In this document: in pieces, positions 7,250 to 14,573 of the stretch
Numbering within the stretch: position 1 is the first letter of the stretch
Layout of the letters: each line of letters opens with the position of its first letter
NCBI GenBank assembly: GCA_964614185.1
Contig: CAZTKJ010000008.1
Span: 13,351 to 77,350, forward strand
Direction: 5' to 3'
DNA length: 64,000 nucleotides
Origin: Suilimivivens sp964614185
GTDB lineage: Bacteria > Bacillota > Clostridia > Lachnospirales > Lachnospiraceae
Made by a program: the position numbers and the translations under genes
Notes under the pieces: model-generated
Told to the model about the DNA's origin: nothing
Databases searched by the model: none
What the model saw: only the letters and a program-made list of their open reading frames with translations

Positions 7250-9247
7250 TTATCTGCTTTCCCGCCTAAACTGCACCGGTGTCATTCCGTAGGACTTCTT
7301 AAACAGTCTGTTAAAATGCTCTACATTTTCATATCCTACGGAAGCTGCAATGCTTTCCACCGTCTGATTGGATTCCTTCAGCATGGTTCTGGCCTTCTTC
7401 ATTCTGGCTTTCTTTACTGCCTCCTGGAAGGTAATTCCCGCATTTTCTTTGATATACTTGGAAAGATACGGCTTGGAAAGATTAAAGTTCTCTGCCAGTT
7501 CTTCCAAAGTTACGTCCTTGTAATGATTTTTAAGATAATTCATTATATCGACAATACGCTCTTCCCTGCCCTCTGTGATATTTTCACTTTGGGTAAGCTT
7601 ATTGCCTGCGGAAACAAGGGCTGCGATAGAGCTCTTAATAATATCTTCATCAATACCTACGCCCCAGTACATTTTGCCGTCCTTCATAATACCTACATAG
7701 GCTGCTGCTTTCGACGAAGAGCCGCGTGAAATAGCATTTTCTTCATATACTGACAACTCATAACTAATACCGAAGTACAGCTTAATTGCATTGCTGACCG
7801 CATCCAGACGTCCGTTTCCTGCAGTCTCGATAACTCTTCTTTCCTTATTCTGTTCTATGGTCACTTCTGCCGTAATACCTTCCGGCGTCTGTTTAAAATG
7901 ACATTCAGGAACGTTAAAGACCTCTCTTTGGTCAATATAATTTTCTTTAAATATCTGATAAATATCTTCAGGAATCAATTCGCTGTGCTTCCTGTCAGAA
8001 ACTCCTTTCATCAGATATCCCACTTCTTCCTTCATCTTATCCGGCAGGGAAATACCGAAATTCTGCTTCAGGATAAAGGCTATGCCGCCTTTTCCTGATT
8101 GACTGTTAATACGGATAACATCTGATTCGTACTGCCGTCCGATATCCTCCGGATCAATGGGAAGATAGGGTACATCCCATCTTTTTCCGCTTTTGCCTTC
8201 TTTCCACCATGCCATTCCTTTGGATATTGCATCCTGATGGGAACCGGAAAAAGCAGTAAATACCAGATCTCCTGCATAGGGAGCTCTCTCCGGCACCCGC
8301 ATTCCGGTAAGGAGTTCATAAGTTTCACGTATTTGGGAGATATGGGAAAAATCAAGTCCCGACTCCACGCCGTGACATACCATATTCATGGCTACAGTTA
8401 CAATATCCACATTGCCGGTACGCTCTCCGTTTCCAAACAATGTTCCTTCTATTCTGTCTGCCCCTGCCAGTACACCCAGCTCTGCATCACTGACACCACA
8501 TCCTCTGTCATTATGAGGATGAACGCTGAGTACCACACTCTCCCTATTCTTTAAATTTTTGTGGAAATATTCTACCTGTGAAGCAAATACATGGGGCATG
8601 GCAATCTGTACGGTAGTTGGTATATTAATAATGGCTTTATTATCCTTTGAAGGTTTCCATACGTCTAAAACGGCATTACATACTTCCAGCGCATAATCCA
8701 CCTCTGTCCCCGGAAAACTTTCAGGACTGTATTCAAAGGTAAAGTTTCCTTCTGTTTCATCAGCAAGTTTTTTAAGGAGCTTGGCTCCATCCACTGCCAG
8801 CTGCTTTATTTCTTCCTTACTCTTTCTAAAAACCTGCTGTCTCTGTGCTACAGAAGTAGAATTATAAAGATGGACTATGGCATGAGGTGCGCCTTTGACT
8901 GCTTCAAAGGTTCTTTTAATAATATGTTCTCTTGCCTGTGTCAGCACCTGGATCGTAACATCTTCAGGAACCATATCTCTTTCAATCAATGCACGGATAA
9001 AATTATATTCCGTATCAGAGGATGCAGGAAAACCTACTTCTATCTCTTTAAATCCAATTTCTACCAGCATTTTGAAAAACTGTAGTTTTTCTTCCAGACT
9101 CATAGGCTCGATCAGGGCCTGATTACCATCCCGAAGATCTACGCTGCACCAACATGGCGCTTTTTCAATCGTATCTTTCTTAACCCAGTCATAAGTTGTC
9201 TCTGGGGGCATAAAATAAGACTTTCCGTATTTTTCTGCTGCTTTCAT
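7250..9247 (-). CDS. leuA: 2-isopropylmalate synthase fused to an AraC-type HTH domain
   Basis: About 665 residues. The catalytic HMGL-like barrel has SVDLRDGNQALIEP, the metal ligands HPHND, and GTLFGNGERTGN. It condenses acetyl-CoA and 2-oxoisovalerate in leucine synthesis. A LeuA regulatory (leucine-binding) domain follows (about 435-550). The last 101 residues are a complete AraC-family DNA-binding domain with both helix-turn-helices (VTLEELAENFNLSKPYLSKY and TVESIAASVGYENVEHFNR). The frame is continuous. Three ATGs follow GGAGG; the third, eight bases away, is best spaced. No T-box is seen upstream, so the HTH may provide leucine-responsive control. Confidence 0.95.
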   Translation of the reverse strand: MKAAEKYGKSYFMPPETTYDWVKKDTIEKAPCWCSVDLRDGNQALIEPMSLEEKLQFFKMLVEIGFKEIEVGFPASSDTEYNFIRALIERDMVPEDVTIQVLTQAREHIIKRTFEAVKGAPHAIVHLYNSTSVAQRQQVFRKSKEEIKQLAVDGAKLLKKLADETEGNFTFEYSPESFPGTEVDYALEVCNAVLDVWKPSKDNKAIINIPTTVQIAMPHVFASQVEYFHKNLKNRESVVLSVHPHNDRGCGVSDAELGVLAGADRIEGTLFGNGERTGNVDIVTVAMNMVCHGVESGLDFSHISQIRETYELLTGMRVPERAPYAGDLVFTAFSGSHQDAISKGMAWWKEGKSGKRWDVPYLPIDPEDIGRQYESDVIRINSQSGKGGIAFILKQNFGISLPDKMKEEVGYLMKGVSDRKHSELIPEDIYQIFKENYIDQREVFNVPECHFKQTPEGITAEVTIEQNKERRVIETAGNGRLDAVSNAIKLYFGISYELSVYEENAISRGSSSKAAAYVGIMKDGKMYWGVGIDEDIIKSSIAALVSAGNKLTQSENITEGREERIVDIMNYLKNHYKDVTLEELAENFNLSKPYLSKYIKENAGITFQEAVKKARMKKARTMLKESNQTVESIAASVGYENVEHFNRLFKKSYGMTPVQFRRESR

Positions 9248-9318
9248 CATCATAACCTCCGTTTGCTTTGCAGATTAAATGCTATCATACTTTATTGATG
9301 CAAACAAGGGGTCATTTT

Positions 9319-9335
9319 AATCAATTTAATTGATT
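9319..9335. promoter_or_regulatory. Palindrome between leuA and the Ntn amidase gene
   Basis: AATCAATT-T-AATTGATT, a perfect 8-bp inverted repeat about 70 bases upstream of the leuA start and about 45 bases upstream of the divergent gene's -35. It is a candidate operator, possibly for the LeuA-AraC fusion itself, although AraC proteins usually bind asymmetric or direct repeats. Confidence 0.35.
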
Positions 9336-9379
9336 TATTTTAACCTGCCTGATTACTTTTATTTAGAATAATGCAGATT

Positions 9380-9410
9380 TTGAAAGATATGTATTTTATC
9401 CGTATATAAT
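9380..9410 (+). promoter_or_regulatory. Promoter of the choloylglycine-hydrolase-family gene
   Basis: TTGAAA (9380-9385), a 17-base spacer, then TATATAAT (9403-9410). The gene's ATACGGAGGA ribosome binding site and ATG follow about 40 bases later. Confidence 0.6.
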
Positions 9411-9449
9411 ATAGTAATCAAATTTTTTAATGATACGGAGGATTTAAAA

Positions 9450-10460
9450 ATGATAACAGGATGCAGCAGCTTTTCATGGGAAACAGAAGATCAGAAACAT
9501 CTGCTGGGACGGACTTATGACCAGTCTGGAGATTTGGGAGGGAACTGTATTGCATCCGTTCCCCGAAACTTTAAAATGAAAACAGAAATCAACAGAAGCA
9601 GCAGTTCTGTAGTAACGGTAAAATATGCTTTTATGGGAATGGCCATTTTGGGACTGGACACTCCTGTTATGGTAGACGGTATCAATGAAAAAGGACTTAT
9701 GGCGGCGCTCCTTAATTATCCGGGATATGCTGTTTACAATACAAACCCCGGCAGGGGAAATTGCAACATTCACCCCGGATTTTTAACGGCCTATCTTCTC
9801 GGGCAGTGTTCAAGCGTCTCGGAAGTGGCTAAGCAGCTGCCTTTCATTAATCTGACAGATGAAAAAATATTCGACAGTGAAATGACTGTTCACTATATCT
9901 TTTCAGATTCCAGCGGTGAAGCCATGATTGTGGAACCGGATGCTGAGGGCCTTCATATCCATCGAAATACTCTTGGTGTCATGACCAACAGCCCTGATTA
10001 TTTATGGCATAAGACAAATCTTCGGAATTACGTATCAGTTACCAACCTTCCCACCGCTCCACATCAGATCATCAACGCAGAGTTTTCCTGCTTTGGTCAT
10101 GGAACCAGCGGAAGCTTTGGACTTCCCGGAGACTATTCTTCTCCCTCCCGCTTTATCAGAACGGCTATCACCAAAAATTTTGCCGTCAAAGGATGCTGTG
10201 AACCGGATGGCATCTCTAAAATGTTCCATTGCTTTGCACCTGTAGATATACCGGAAGGAATGTTAAAAATCGCAATGTGGAAGAAAGATTATCAACAGAC
10301 ACTGTGTATCAGCGCCATGTGTGCGGAAAGCCTGACTTATTATTTTTCTACTGCTTCCAGCAGACGTATCTGTGCCATCTGCCTTGCCAGAGAACTGGGA
10401 AACACAGATATTAAGTATTTTGATTTGCCAGAAGGCGAAGATGTCTGTTATTTAAATTAA
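9450..10460 (+). CDS. Choloylglycine hydrolase / penicillin V acylase family Ntn amidase
   Basis: 336 residues. The N-terminus is MITGCSSF, so the nucleophilic Cys is residue 5, not 2 as in classical bile salt hydrolases, and a four-residue propeptide must be removed. Other family residues are visible: Arg/Asp in GRTYD, Asn in GINEKGL and LNYPGYAVY, Asn in MTNSPDY, and the late Arg in SSPSRFIRT. The family cleaves amide bonds of conjugated bile salts, penicillin V or acyl-homoserine lactones; LNYPGYA resembles bile salt hydrolases. No signal peptide, so it is cytoplasmic. It is divergent from leuA with its own promoter. Confidence 0.85.
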   Translation: MITGCSSFSWETEDQKHLLGRTYDQSGDLGGNCIASVPRNFKMKTEINRSSSSVVTVKYAFMGMAILGLDTPVMVDGINEKGLMAALLNYPGYAVYNTNPGRGNCNIHPGFLTAYLLGQCSSVSEVAKQLPFINLTDEKIFDSEMTVHYIFSDSSGEAMIVEPDAEGLHIHRNTLGVMTNSPDYLWHKTNLRNYVSVTNLPTAPHQIINAEFSCFGHGTSGSFGLPGDYSSPSRFIRTAITKNFAVKGCCEPDGISKMFHCFAPVDIPEGMLKIAMWKKDYQQTLCISAMCAESLTYYFSTASSRRICAICLARELGNTDIKYFDLPEGEDVCYLN

Positions 10461-10491
10461 ATGATGGTGAATCTTCAGAAAATTCCTTCAA

Positions 10492-10809
10492 ATGACGATA
10501 TATATTATGAAACTAAAAGAGCAGATTCCAGGGAGGGAAATCAAAGCATACGGAGATGAAAAGCTTTATAAAGTTCAAGCGGTCACGGTGATACCGCCTT
10601 TTCGGAGTATTTCTTCCAGAGAGAAACGTCACCAGTCCAAGCGGAGCTCTTCCGGCTTCAATTCGGGAAAAACTTTTTCCATGATGTTGGAAGATGCATG
10701 TGAAAAGGAACAGCAAAAAGATATCTATATTGTAAACCACGGATATACAAAGGATGCTCTTCCTTTTTACCATTTAGTTAATATGCGGGAATACCGCCAT
10801 GGTATTTAA
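10492..10809 (+). CDS. Hypothetical protein, possibly frameshifted at its start
   Basis: About 105 residues of unknown function; the basic middle (SISSREKRHQSKRSSSG) and C-terminal IYIVNHGYTKDALPFYHLV look like a real small cytoplasmic protein. No good ribosome binding site precedes the ATG at 10492. In another frame an ATG at 10461, directly after the upstream stop, opens a 32-codon ORF (MMVNLQKIPSNDDIYYETKR) that overlaps the start. The native gene may therefore start at 10461 and carry a frameshift. A hairpin terminator follows at once. Confidence 0.45.
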   Translation: MTIYIMKLKEQIPGREIKAYGDEKLYKVQAVTVIPPFRSISSREKRHQSKRSSSGFNSGKTFSMMLEDACEKEQQKDIYIVNHGYTKDALPFYHLVNMREYRHGI

Positions 10810-10839
10810 AAGGGATACGGCATCGCCTGTATCCCTTTT
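10808..10839. terminator. Bidirectional intrinsic terminator
   Basis: AAAAGGGATAC ... GTATCCCTTTT inverted repeat with a loop of about ten bases. It has A and U runs on both sides and serves the plus-strand hypothetical gene and the convergent anti-sigma gene. Confidence 0.8.
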
Positions 10840-10854
10840 ATGTGGTATGATATC

Positions 10855-11673
10855 TTACTGTCCTGTCAATTCATGATGCCCGGCTATCGTAAAGTAATCC
10901 TTCTCCTCTCCGCAATACATGATATCCAGCTTAACTGTATCCTCTATAGCCATGCCAAAAGAGGAATATAGGGGAATAAAAATAATAATTTCTTCTCCCT
11001 CCGCCAGTACACCGCCCGGATCTTCCTGCACCACTGCCGTATAACGGGTGCCCACATCGTCTATGGATTCCTGACCTGTTATATCATTTTCTGCAGCCAT
11101 CACTTCTACGATAACGCCGGTCAGTACCTGACCTTCCAAAAGCCCTAAACCTGATGTCATATCTTCTTTCAGTGCCCCTGCCTCTGCTTTGTCCTCTCGC
11201 TCCGCCTGCTTTTCCATGGATGCTGTATCCGCCATGCTGGAAGATGTATTCTTCAAATCATCTATTCCATCAAAGGATTCTTCTGCGGGCGCGTCTGCTT
11301 CTGCAATCGCTTCTGCCTCTGCCGGCGCTTCTGCCATGGGTGCTTCTGCGGCTTCTGCTGATGATTCTTCCTCTGTTGTTTCTGCTGCTGATTCATATAC
11401 TGTATCTTCTACTGCTTCTGTGGTAAAAGCTGATCCTGATTTATTGCTTCCTCCTGCTGCCTGTTTCATAATGCCAAGTACAGGAATCATAAGAATGACA
11501 CAAAGAAGAGCTGCCGCCAATGTTGAATATCTTTTTATAAATGGAATTACTACAGATTTTTTGGATGATACCGGTGTGGATTTTTCCGTAAGACCTGCTT
11601 CTATTCTGTCCCACAGATCAGGGACTTCCATTTTAGCAAGCTCTTGATATTCTTGTTCAAAGTCTCTATTCAT
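10855..11673 (-). CDS. Putative anti-sigma factor, single-pass membrane protein
   Basis: About 272 residues. A short cytoplasmic N-terminus (MNRDFEQEYQELAKMEVPDLWDRIEAGL), typical of Firmicute ECF anti-sigma proteins, precedes one membrane helix (about 47-67). Then comes an Ala/Glu-rich low-complexity stalk (about 85-165) and a folded external C-terminal part (GQVLTGVIVEVMAAEND...). The ATG at 11673 has AAGGAGGTG seven bases upstream and overlaps the sigma-factor stop by 8 bases. It should hold the sigma factor at the membrane until an envelope signal is sensed. There is no CHCC zinc motif, so it is not a ZAS-type anti-sigma factor. Confidence 0.75.
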   Translation of the reverse strand: MNRDFEQEYQELAKMEVPDLWDRIEAGLTEKSTPVSSKKSVVIPFIKRYSTLAAALLCVILMIPVLGIMKQAAGGSNKSGSAFTTEAVEDTVYESAAETTEEESSAEAAEAPMAEAPAEAEAIAEADAPAEESFDGIDDLKNTSSSMADTASMEKQAEREDKAEAGALKEDMTSGLGLLEGQVLTGVIVEVMAAENDITGQESIDDVGTRYTAVVQEDPGGVLAEGEEIIIFIPLYSSFGMAIEDTVKLDIMYCGEEKDYFTIAGHHELTGQ

Positions 11674-12238
11674 ATCCACACCTCCTTAACTTTTTCATTG
11701 CATTTTGATATTTCCATGTGACAGTTCCCATGGGAATTCCCATAGCCCCTGCAATTTCTTTAAAAGTCATTTCACCAAGCACTTTTAACGATACGATCTG
11801 TCGCTCTGACGGCTTCAGCTTATCAAGCGCTTCCTGAATCGTTATGTTCTGTATGACATTCTGCTCTACTTCACTTTCTGTCTCTTCTTTACTAAGATAC
11901 TTATTAGTTGATTCCTCTTCCTCCGGCCCTGCTTCGATATCCTGAAGCATTGCTGTCAGTTCTTCTTTTCTATGCTTTCTGATATAATCAATGGCCATAT
12001 TCCTTGCCATAGTTGCCAGATATCCTTTATGTCCGTTTCCCGGCTTAAACTGGTCTGCCCGATCCCATAGTTTTATAAAAAAATCACTGGTAACATCCTC
12101 GGCATTTTCCTTATTCTGCAGCACCTCAAAAATGATCCGGTAAATATAACCGATATATGATTCATAAATTTCCTTCAGTCCGGTTTTATCTCCCTGTGCC
12201 ATCCGCGCCACAGCTTTTTCAAATTGCTGCTCGTTCAC
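11666..12238 (-). CDS. ECF-type RNA polymerase sigma factor
   Basis: 190 residues with sigma-70 region 2 (YIYRIIFEVLQNKENAEDVTSDFFIKLW, ATMARNMAIDYIRKHRK) and region 4 (LDKLKPSERQIVSLKVLGEMTFKEIAGAMGIPMGTV). An acidic linker of about 35 residues separates them. It directs RNA polymerase to a small envelope-stress-type regulon, probably including this operon, and is controlled by the overlapping membrane protein. Translation starts at GTG (12236-12238) with GGAGG five bases upstream. I could not identify its target promoter motif with confidence. Confidence 0.9.
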   Translation of the reverse strand: MNEQQFEKAVARMAQGDKTGLKEIYESYIGYIYRIIFEVLQNKENAEDVTSDFFIKLWDRADQFKPGNGHKGYLATMARNMAIDYIRKHRKEELTAMLQDIEAGPEEEESTNKYLSKEETESEVEQNVIQNITIQEALDKLKPSERQIVSLKVLGEMTFKEIAGAMGIPMGTVTWKYQNAMKKLRRCGYE

Positions 12239-12300
12239 GGTTTCCTCCCTTTCTTTAACAGATACGTCTCTGACTTTCTTTTTTATGGATAAATTTTCGT

Positions 12301-12339
12301 AAAAACCGCAGGATAGACTGTTTTGCTCCTATCCTGCGG
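12301..12339 (-). terminator. Intrinsic terminator after dapL
   Basis: CCGCAGGATAG / CTATCCTGCGG 11-bp stem (12306-12339). On the minus strand it is followed by five T (12301-12305). It separates dapF-dapL from the sigma-factor operon. Confidence 0.85.
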
Positions 12340-12360
12340 CTGTTTTCCTTTTATTTCCAT

Positions 12361-13575
12361 TTAAATTGATTTGATTCTGTCCACTGCTTCTACAGTATTT
12401 TCATAGCTGCCAAAAGCTGTCAGTCTGAAATAAGTTTCTCCACTGGGACCAAATCCTGAACCGGGAGTACCTACTACATTGGCTCTCTCTAACAGATAAT
12501 CAAAAAATTCCCAGCTGCTCATGCCCTTAGGCGCCTTTAACCAGATATAAGGCGCATTCACTCCTCCTGATACGGTATATCCCGCCTCTTTAAGACCATT
12601 TAAAATATAAGCGGCATTTCTCATATAATAAGCCACCTGTTCTTTTAACTGTGCCTTTCCTTCTTCAGAATAAACGGCTTCTCCTGCACGCTGTACGATA
12701 TAGGGAGCTCCGTTATACTTGGTTCCATGTCTTCTTGCCCACAGTGCATGAAGGGCAACATCACCGCATTTCAAATCTTTGGGAACTACCGTATATCCTA
12801 AACGAACTCCCGTAAATCCGGCATTTTTAGAGAAGGAATGAAGTTCAATAGCACAACTTCTTGCTCCCTCACATTCATAAATGGAATGAGGCACATCAGG
12901 CTCTGAAATGTAAGCTTCATAAGCAGCGTCATAAATAATGACCGCTCCCACTTTATTGGCATAATCCACCCATTCCTGCAGTTTTGCTTTAGTAATGGTA
13001 GATCCTGTAGGATTGTTGGGGAAACACAGATAGATCAAATCCGGCGTTTCCCTGGGAAGTTCCGGAGCAAACTGATTCTCCGCCGTGCAGGGCATATAAA
13101 TTACATCGCTCCATGTCTCTGTAGCGCTGTCATATACTCCTGTTCTGCCCGCCATAACATTTGTGTCCACATATACCGGATAAACCGGGTCGCAGACTGC
13201 AATTTTATTGTCCACGCTAAAAATTTCCTGAATATTTCCGGAATCACATTTAGCTCCGTCTGATACAAAAATTTCATCTGCCGCAATATCACAGCCTCTT
13301 GCTTTATAATCATTCTCTGCAATGGCATTCCGAAGGAATTCATATCCTAAATCGGGAGCATATCCTTTAAAAGTTTCCGCCTTTGCCATTTCATCTACCG
13401 CTCCGTGAAGCGCCGTAATAATAGCCGGAGCTAAGGGCTGGGTAACGTCTCCGATTCCCAGACGGATGATTTTCTTATCCGGATTGGCCTGTGCATAGGC
13501 ATTGACTTTTTTTCCAATGGTGGAAAACAAGTAACTTCCGGGAAGCTTCAGGTAGTTATCATTCACTTTAAACAT
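12361..13575 (-). CDS. dapL: LL-diaminopimelate aminotransferase
   Basis: 404-residue fold-type I PLP aminotransferase, beginning MFKVNDNYLKLPGSYLFSTI with IIRLGIGDVTQPL, both typical of DapL. The PLP lysine is in SFSKNAGFTGVRLGYT, and CFPNNPTGS holds the cofactor-binding Asn. It converts tetrahydrodipicolinate straight to LL-2,6-diaminopimelate, bypassing the succinylase and acetylase steps for lysine and peptidoglycan synthesis. It lies 16 bases after dapF, which acts on its product, so the pair forms one operon, closed by a strong terminator. Confidence 0.95.
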   Translation of the reverse strand: MFKVNDNYLKLPGSYLFSTIGKKVNAYAQANPDKKIIRLGIGDVTQPLAPAIITALHGAVDEMAKAETFKGYAPDLGYEFLRNAIAENDYKARGCDIAADEIFVSDGAKCDSGNIQEIFSVDNKIAVCDPVYPVYVDTNVMAGRTGVYDSATETWSDVIYMPCTAENQFAPELPRETPDLIYLCFPNNPTGSTITKAKLQEWVDYANKVGAVIIYDAAYEAYISEPDVPHSIYECEGARSCAIELHSFSKNAGFTGVRLGYTVVPKDLKCGDVALHALWARRHGTKYNGAPYIVQRAGEAVYSEEGKAQLKEQVAYYMRNAAYILNGLKEAGYTVSGGVNAPYIWLKAPKGMSSWEFFDYLLERANVVGTPGSGFGPSGETYFRLTAFGSYENTVEAVDRIKSI

Positions 13576-13591
13576 AATATTTCCTCCTCAT

Positions 13592-14455
13592 CTATGACAT
13601 TTCTGTTCCTTCGATTTCTATTTCGCCCTCAAAGACAGTCCTGGCCGGCCCTGTCATATAGACAATATCAGCCTCTCTGTCCCACTGAATCTGCAAAATA
13701 CCGCCTAATAGTTTAACAGTAATCTCCTCATTCGTCAAACCGTTTAATATACAGGCTACTGCGCAGGCACAGGCACCGGTGCCGCAGGCTAAGGTTTCTC
13801 CTGTTCCGCGCTCCCAAACCCGCATTTCTATGGTATCTTTGTCGATGATCTTGACAAATTCCGTATTGATCCGCTTAGGAAATCTGATATGTTTTTCAAA
13901 CAATGGGCCAATTTTTTCTATGGCAAGTCCTGCCACATCATCCATAAAAACTACTGCATGGGGATTTCCCATTGATACACATGTCATTTTATAGGATTCA
14001 CCATCTACTTCAATGTCCTGACTGATAACTGCTTCTTTTTCATTTTCTGTAATCACCGGAATCTCTTCAGCCCTCAGAATGGGAGAACCCATATTTACCT
14101 TAACGGTTGATACTTTTCCCTCTTCTATGGTTAAGTCCAGATATTTTACTCTGCCGCAGCTGATCACACTGATGGAGGTTTTATCCGTCAGTCCTTTATC
14201 ATATACGAACTTTGCTACACAACGGATTCCATTGCCGCACATTTCTGCCCGGGAACCATCCATATTATACATTTCCATTTCAAAGTCCGCATCCTCTGAC
14301 GGATTGATGAAAATCACTCCGTCACCGCCGATTCCAAAATGTCTGTCACTCAGCTTCTTTACAATCTCCGGCTTCTGTTCCTGCGAAATATGCTCTTTAA
14401 AGCCGTCTACATAGATGTAGTCATTGCCGCAGCCATGCATTTTCGTAAATTTCAT
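13592..14455 (-). CDS. dapF: Diaminopimelate epimerase
   Basis: 287 residues. Both catalytic cysteines are present, in AEMCGNGIRC and TLACGTGACA; the N-terminus KFTKMHGCGNDYIYVD is typical. It interconverts LL- and meso-diaminopimelate, using two Cys as acid/base and no cofactor, for peptidoglycan and lysine. An AGAAAGGAAGGG ribosome binding site precedes the ATG. A candidate -10 (TATACT) lies about 55 bases upstream. First gene of the dapF-dapL operon. Confidence 0.95.
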   Translation of the reverse strand: MKFTKMHGCGNDYIYVDGFKEHISQEQKPEIVKKLSDRHFGIGGDGVIFINPSEDADFEMEMYNMDGSRAEMCGNGIRCVAKFVYDKGLTDKTSISVISCGRVKYLDLTIEEGKVSTVKVNMGSPILRAEEIPVITENEKEAVISQDIEVDGESYKMTCVSMGNPHAVVFMDDVAGLAIEKIGPLFEKHIRFPKRINTEFVKIIDKDTIEMRVWERGTGETLACGTGACACAVACILNGLTNEEITVKLLGGILQIQWDREADIVYMTGPARTVFEGEIEIEGTEMS

Positions 14456-14573
14456 GCCATGCCCTTCCTTTCTGCTTTTATAAGATCATTTACGATACCA
14501 TAAAAACAGTATAACACATCTTTTGACGATCCGTATATCATAGGTTGCTATGGGCATTGCAAAAAGTGCTGTT

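Noticed and set aside
7021..7250. NiCo, cobalamin or Moco riboswitch
   Set aside because: Some GGCAGG/GACAGG text is suggestive, but the four-way-junction consensus and B12 box could not be aligned; kept as an unnamed structured leader.
11150..11650. Long plus-strand frames opposite the anti-sigma gene
   Set aside because: They come from the Ala/Glu-rich low-complexity region (GCN/GAN codons read backwards) and lack family features.
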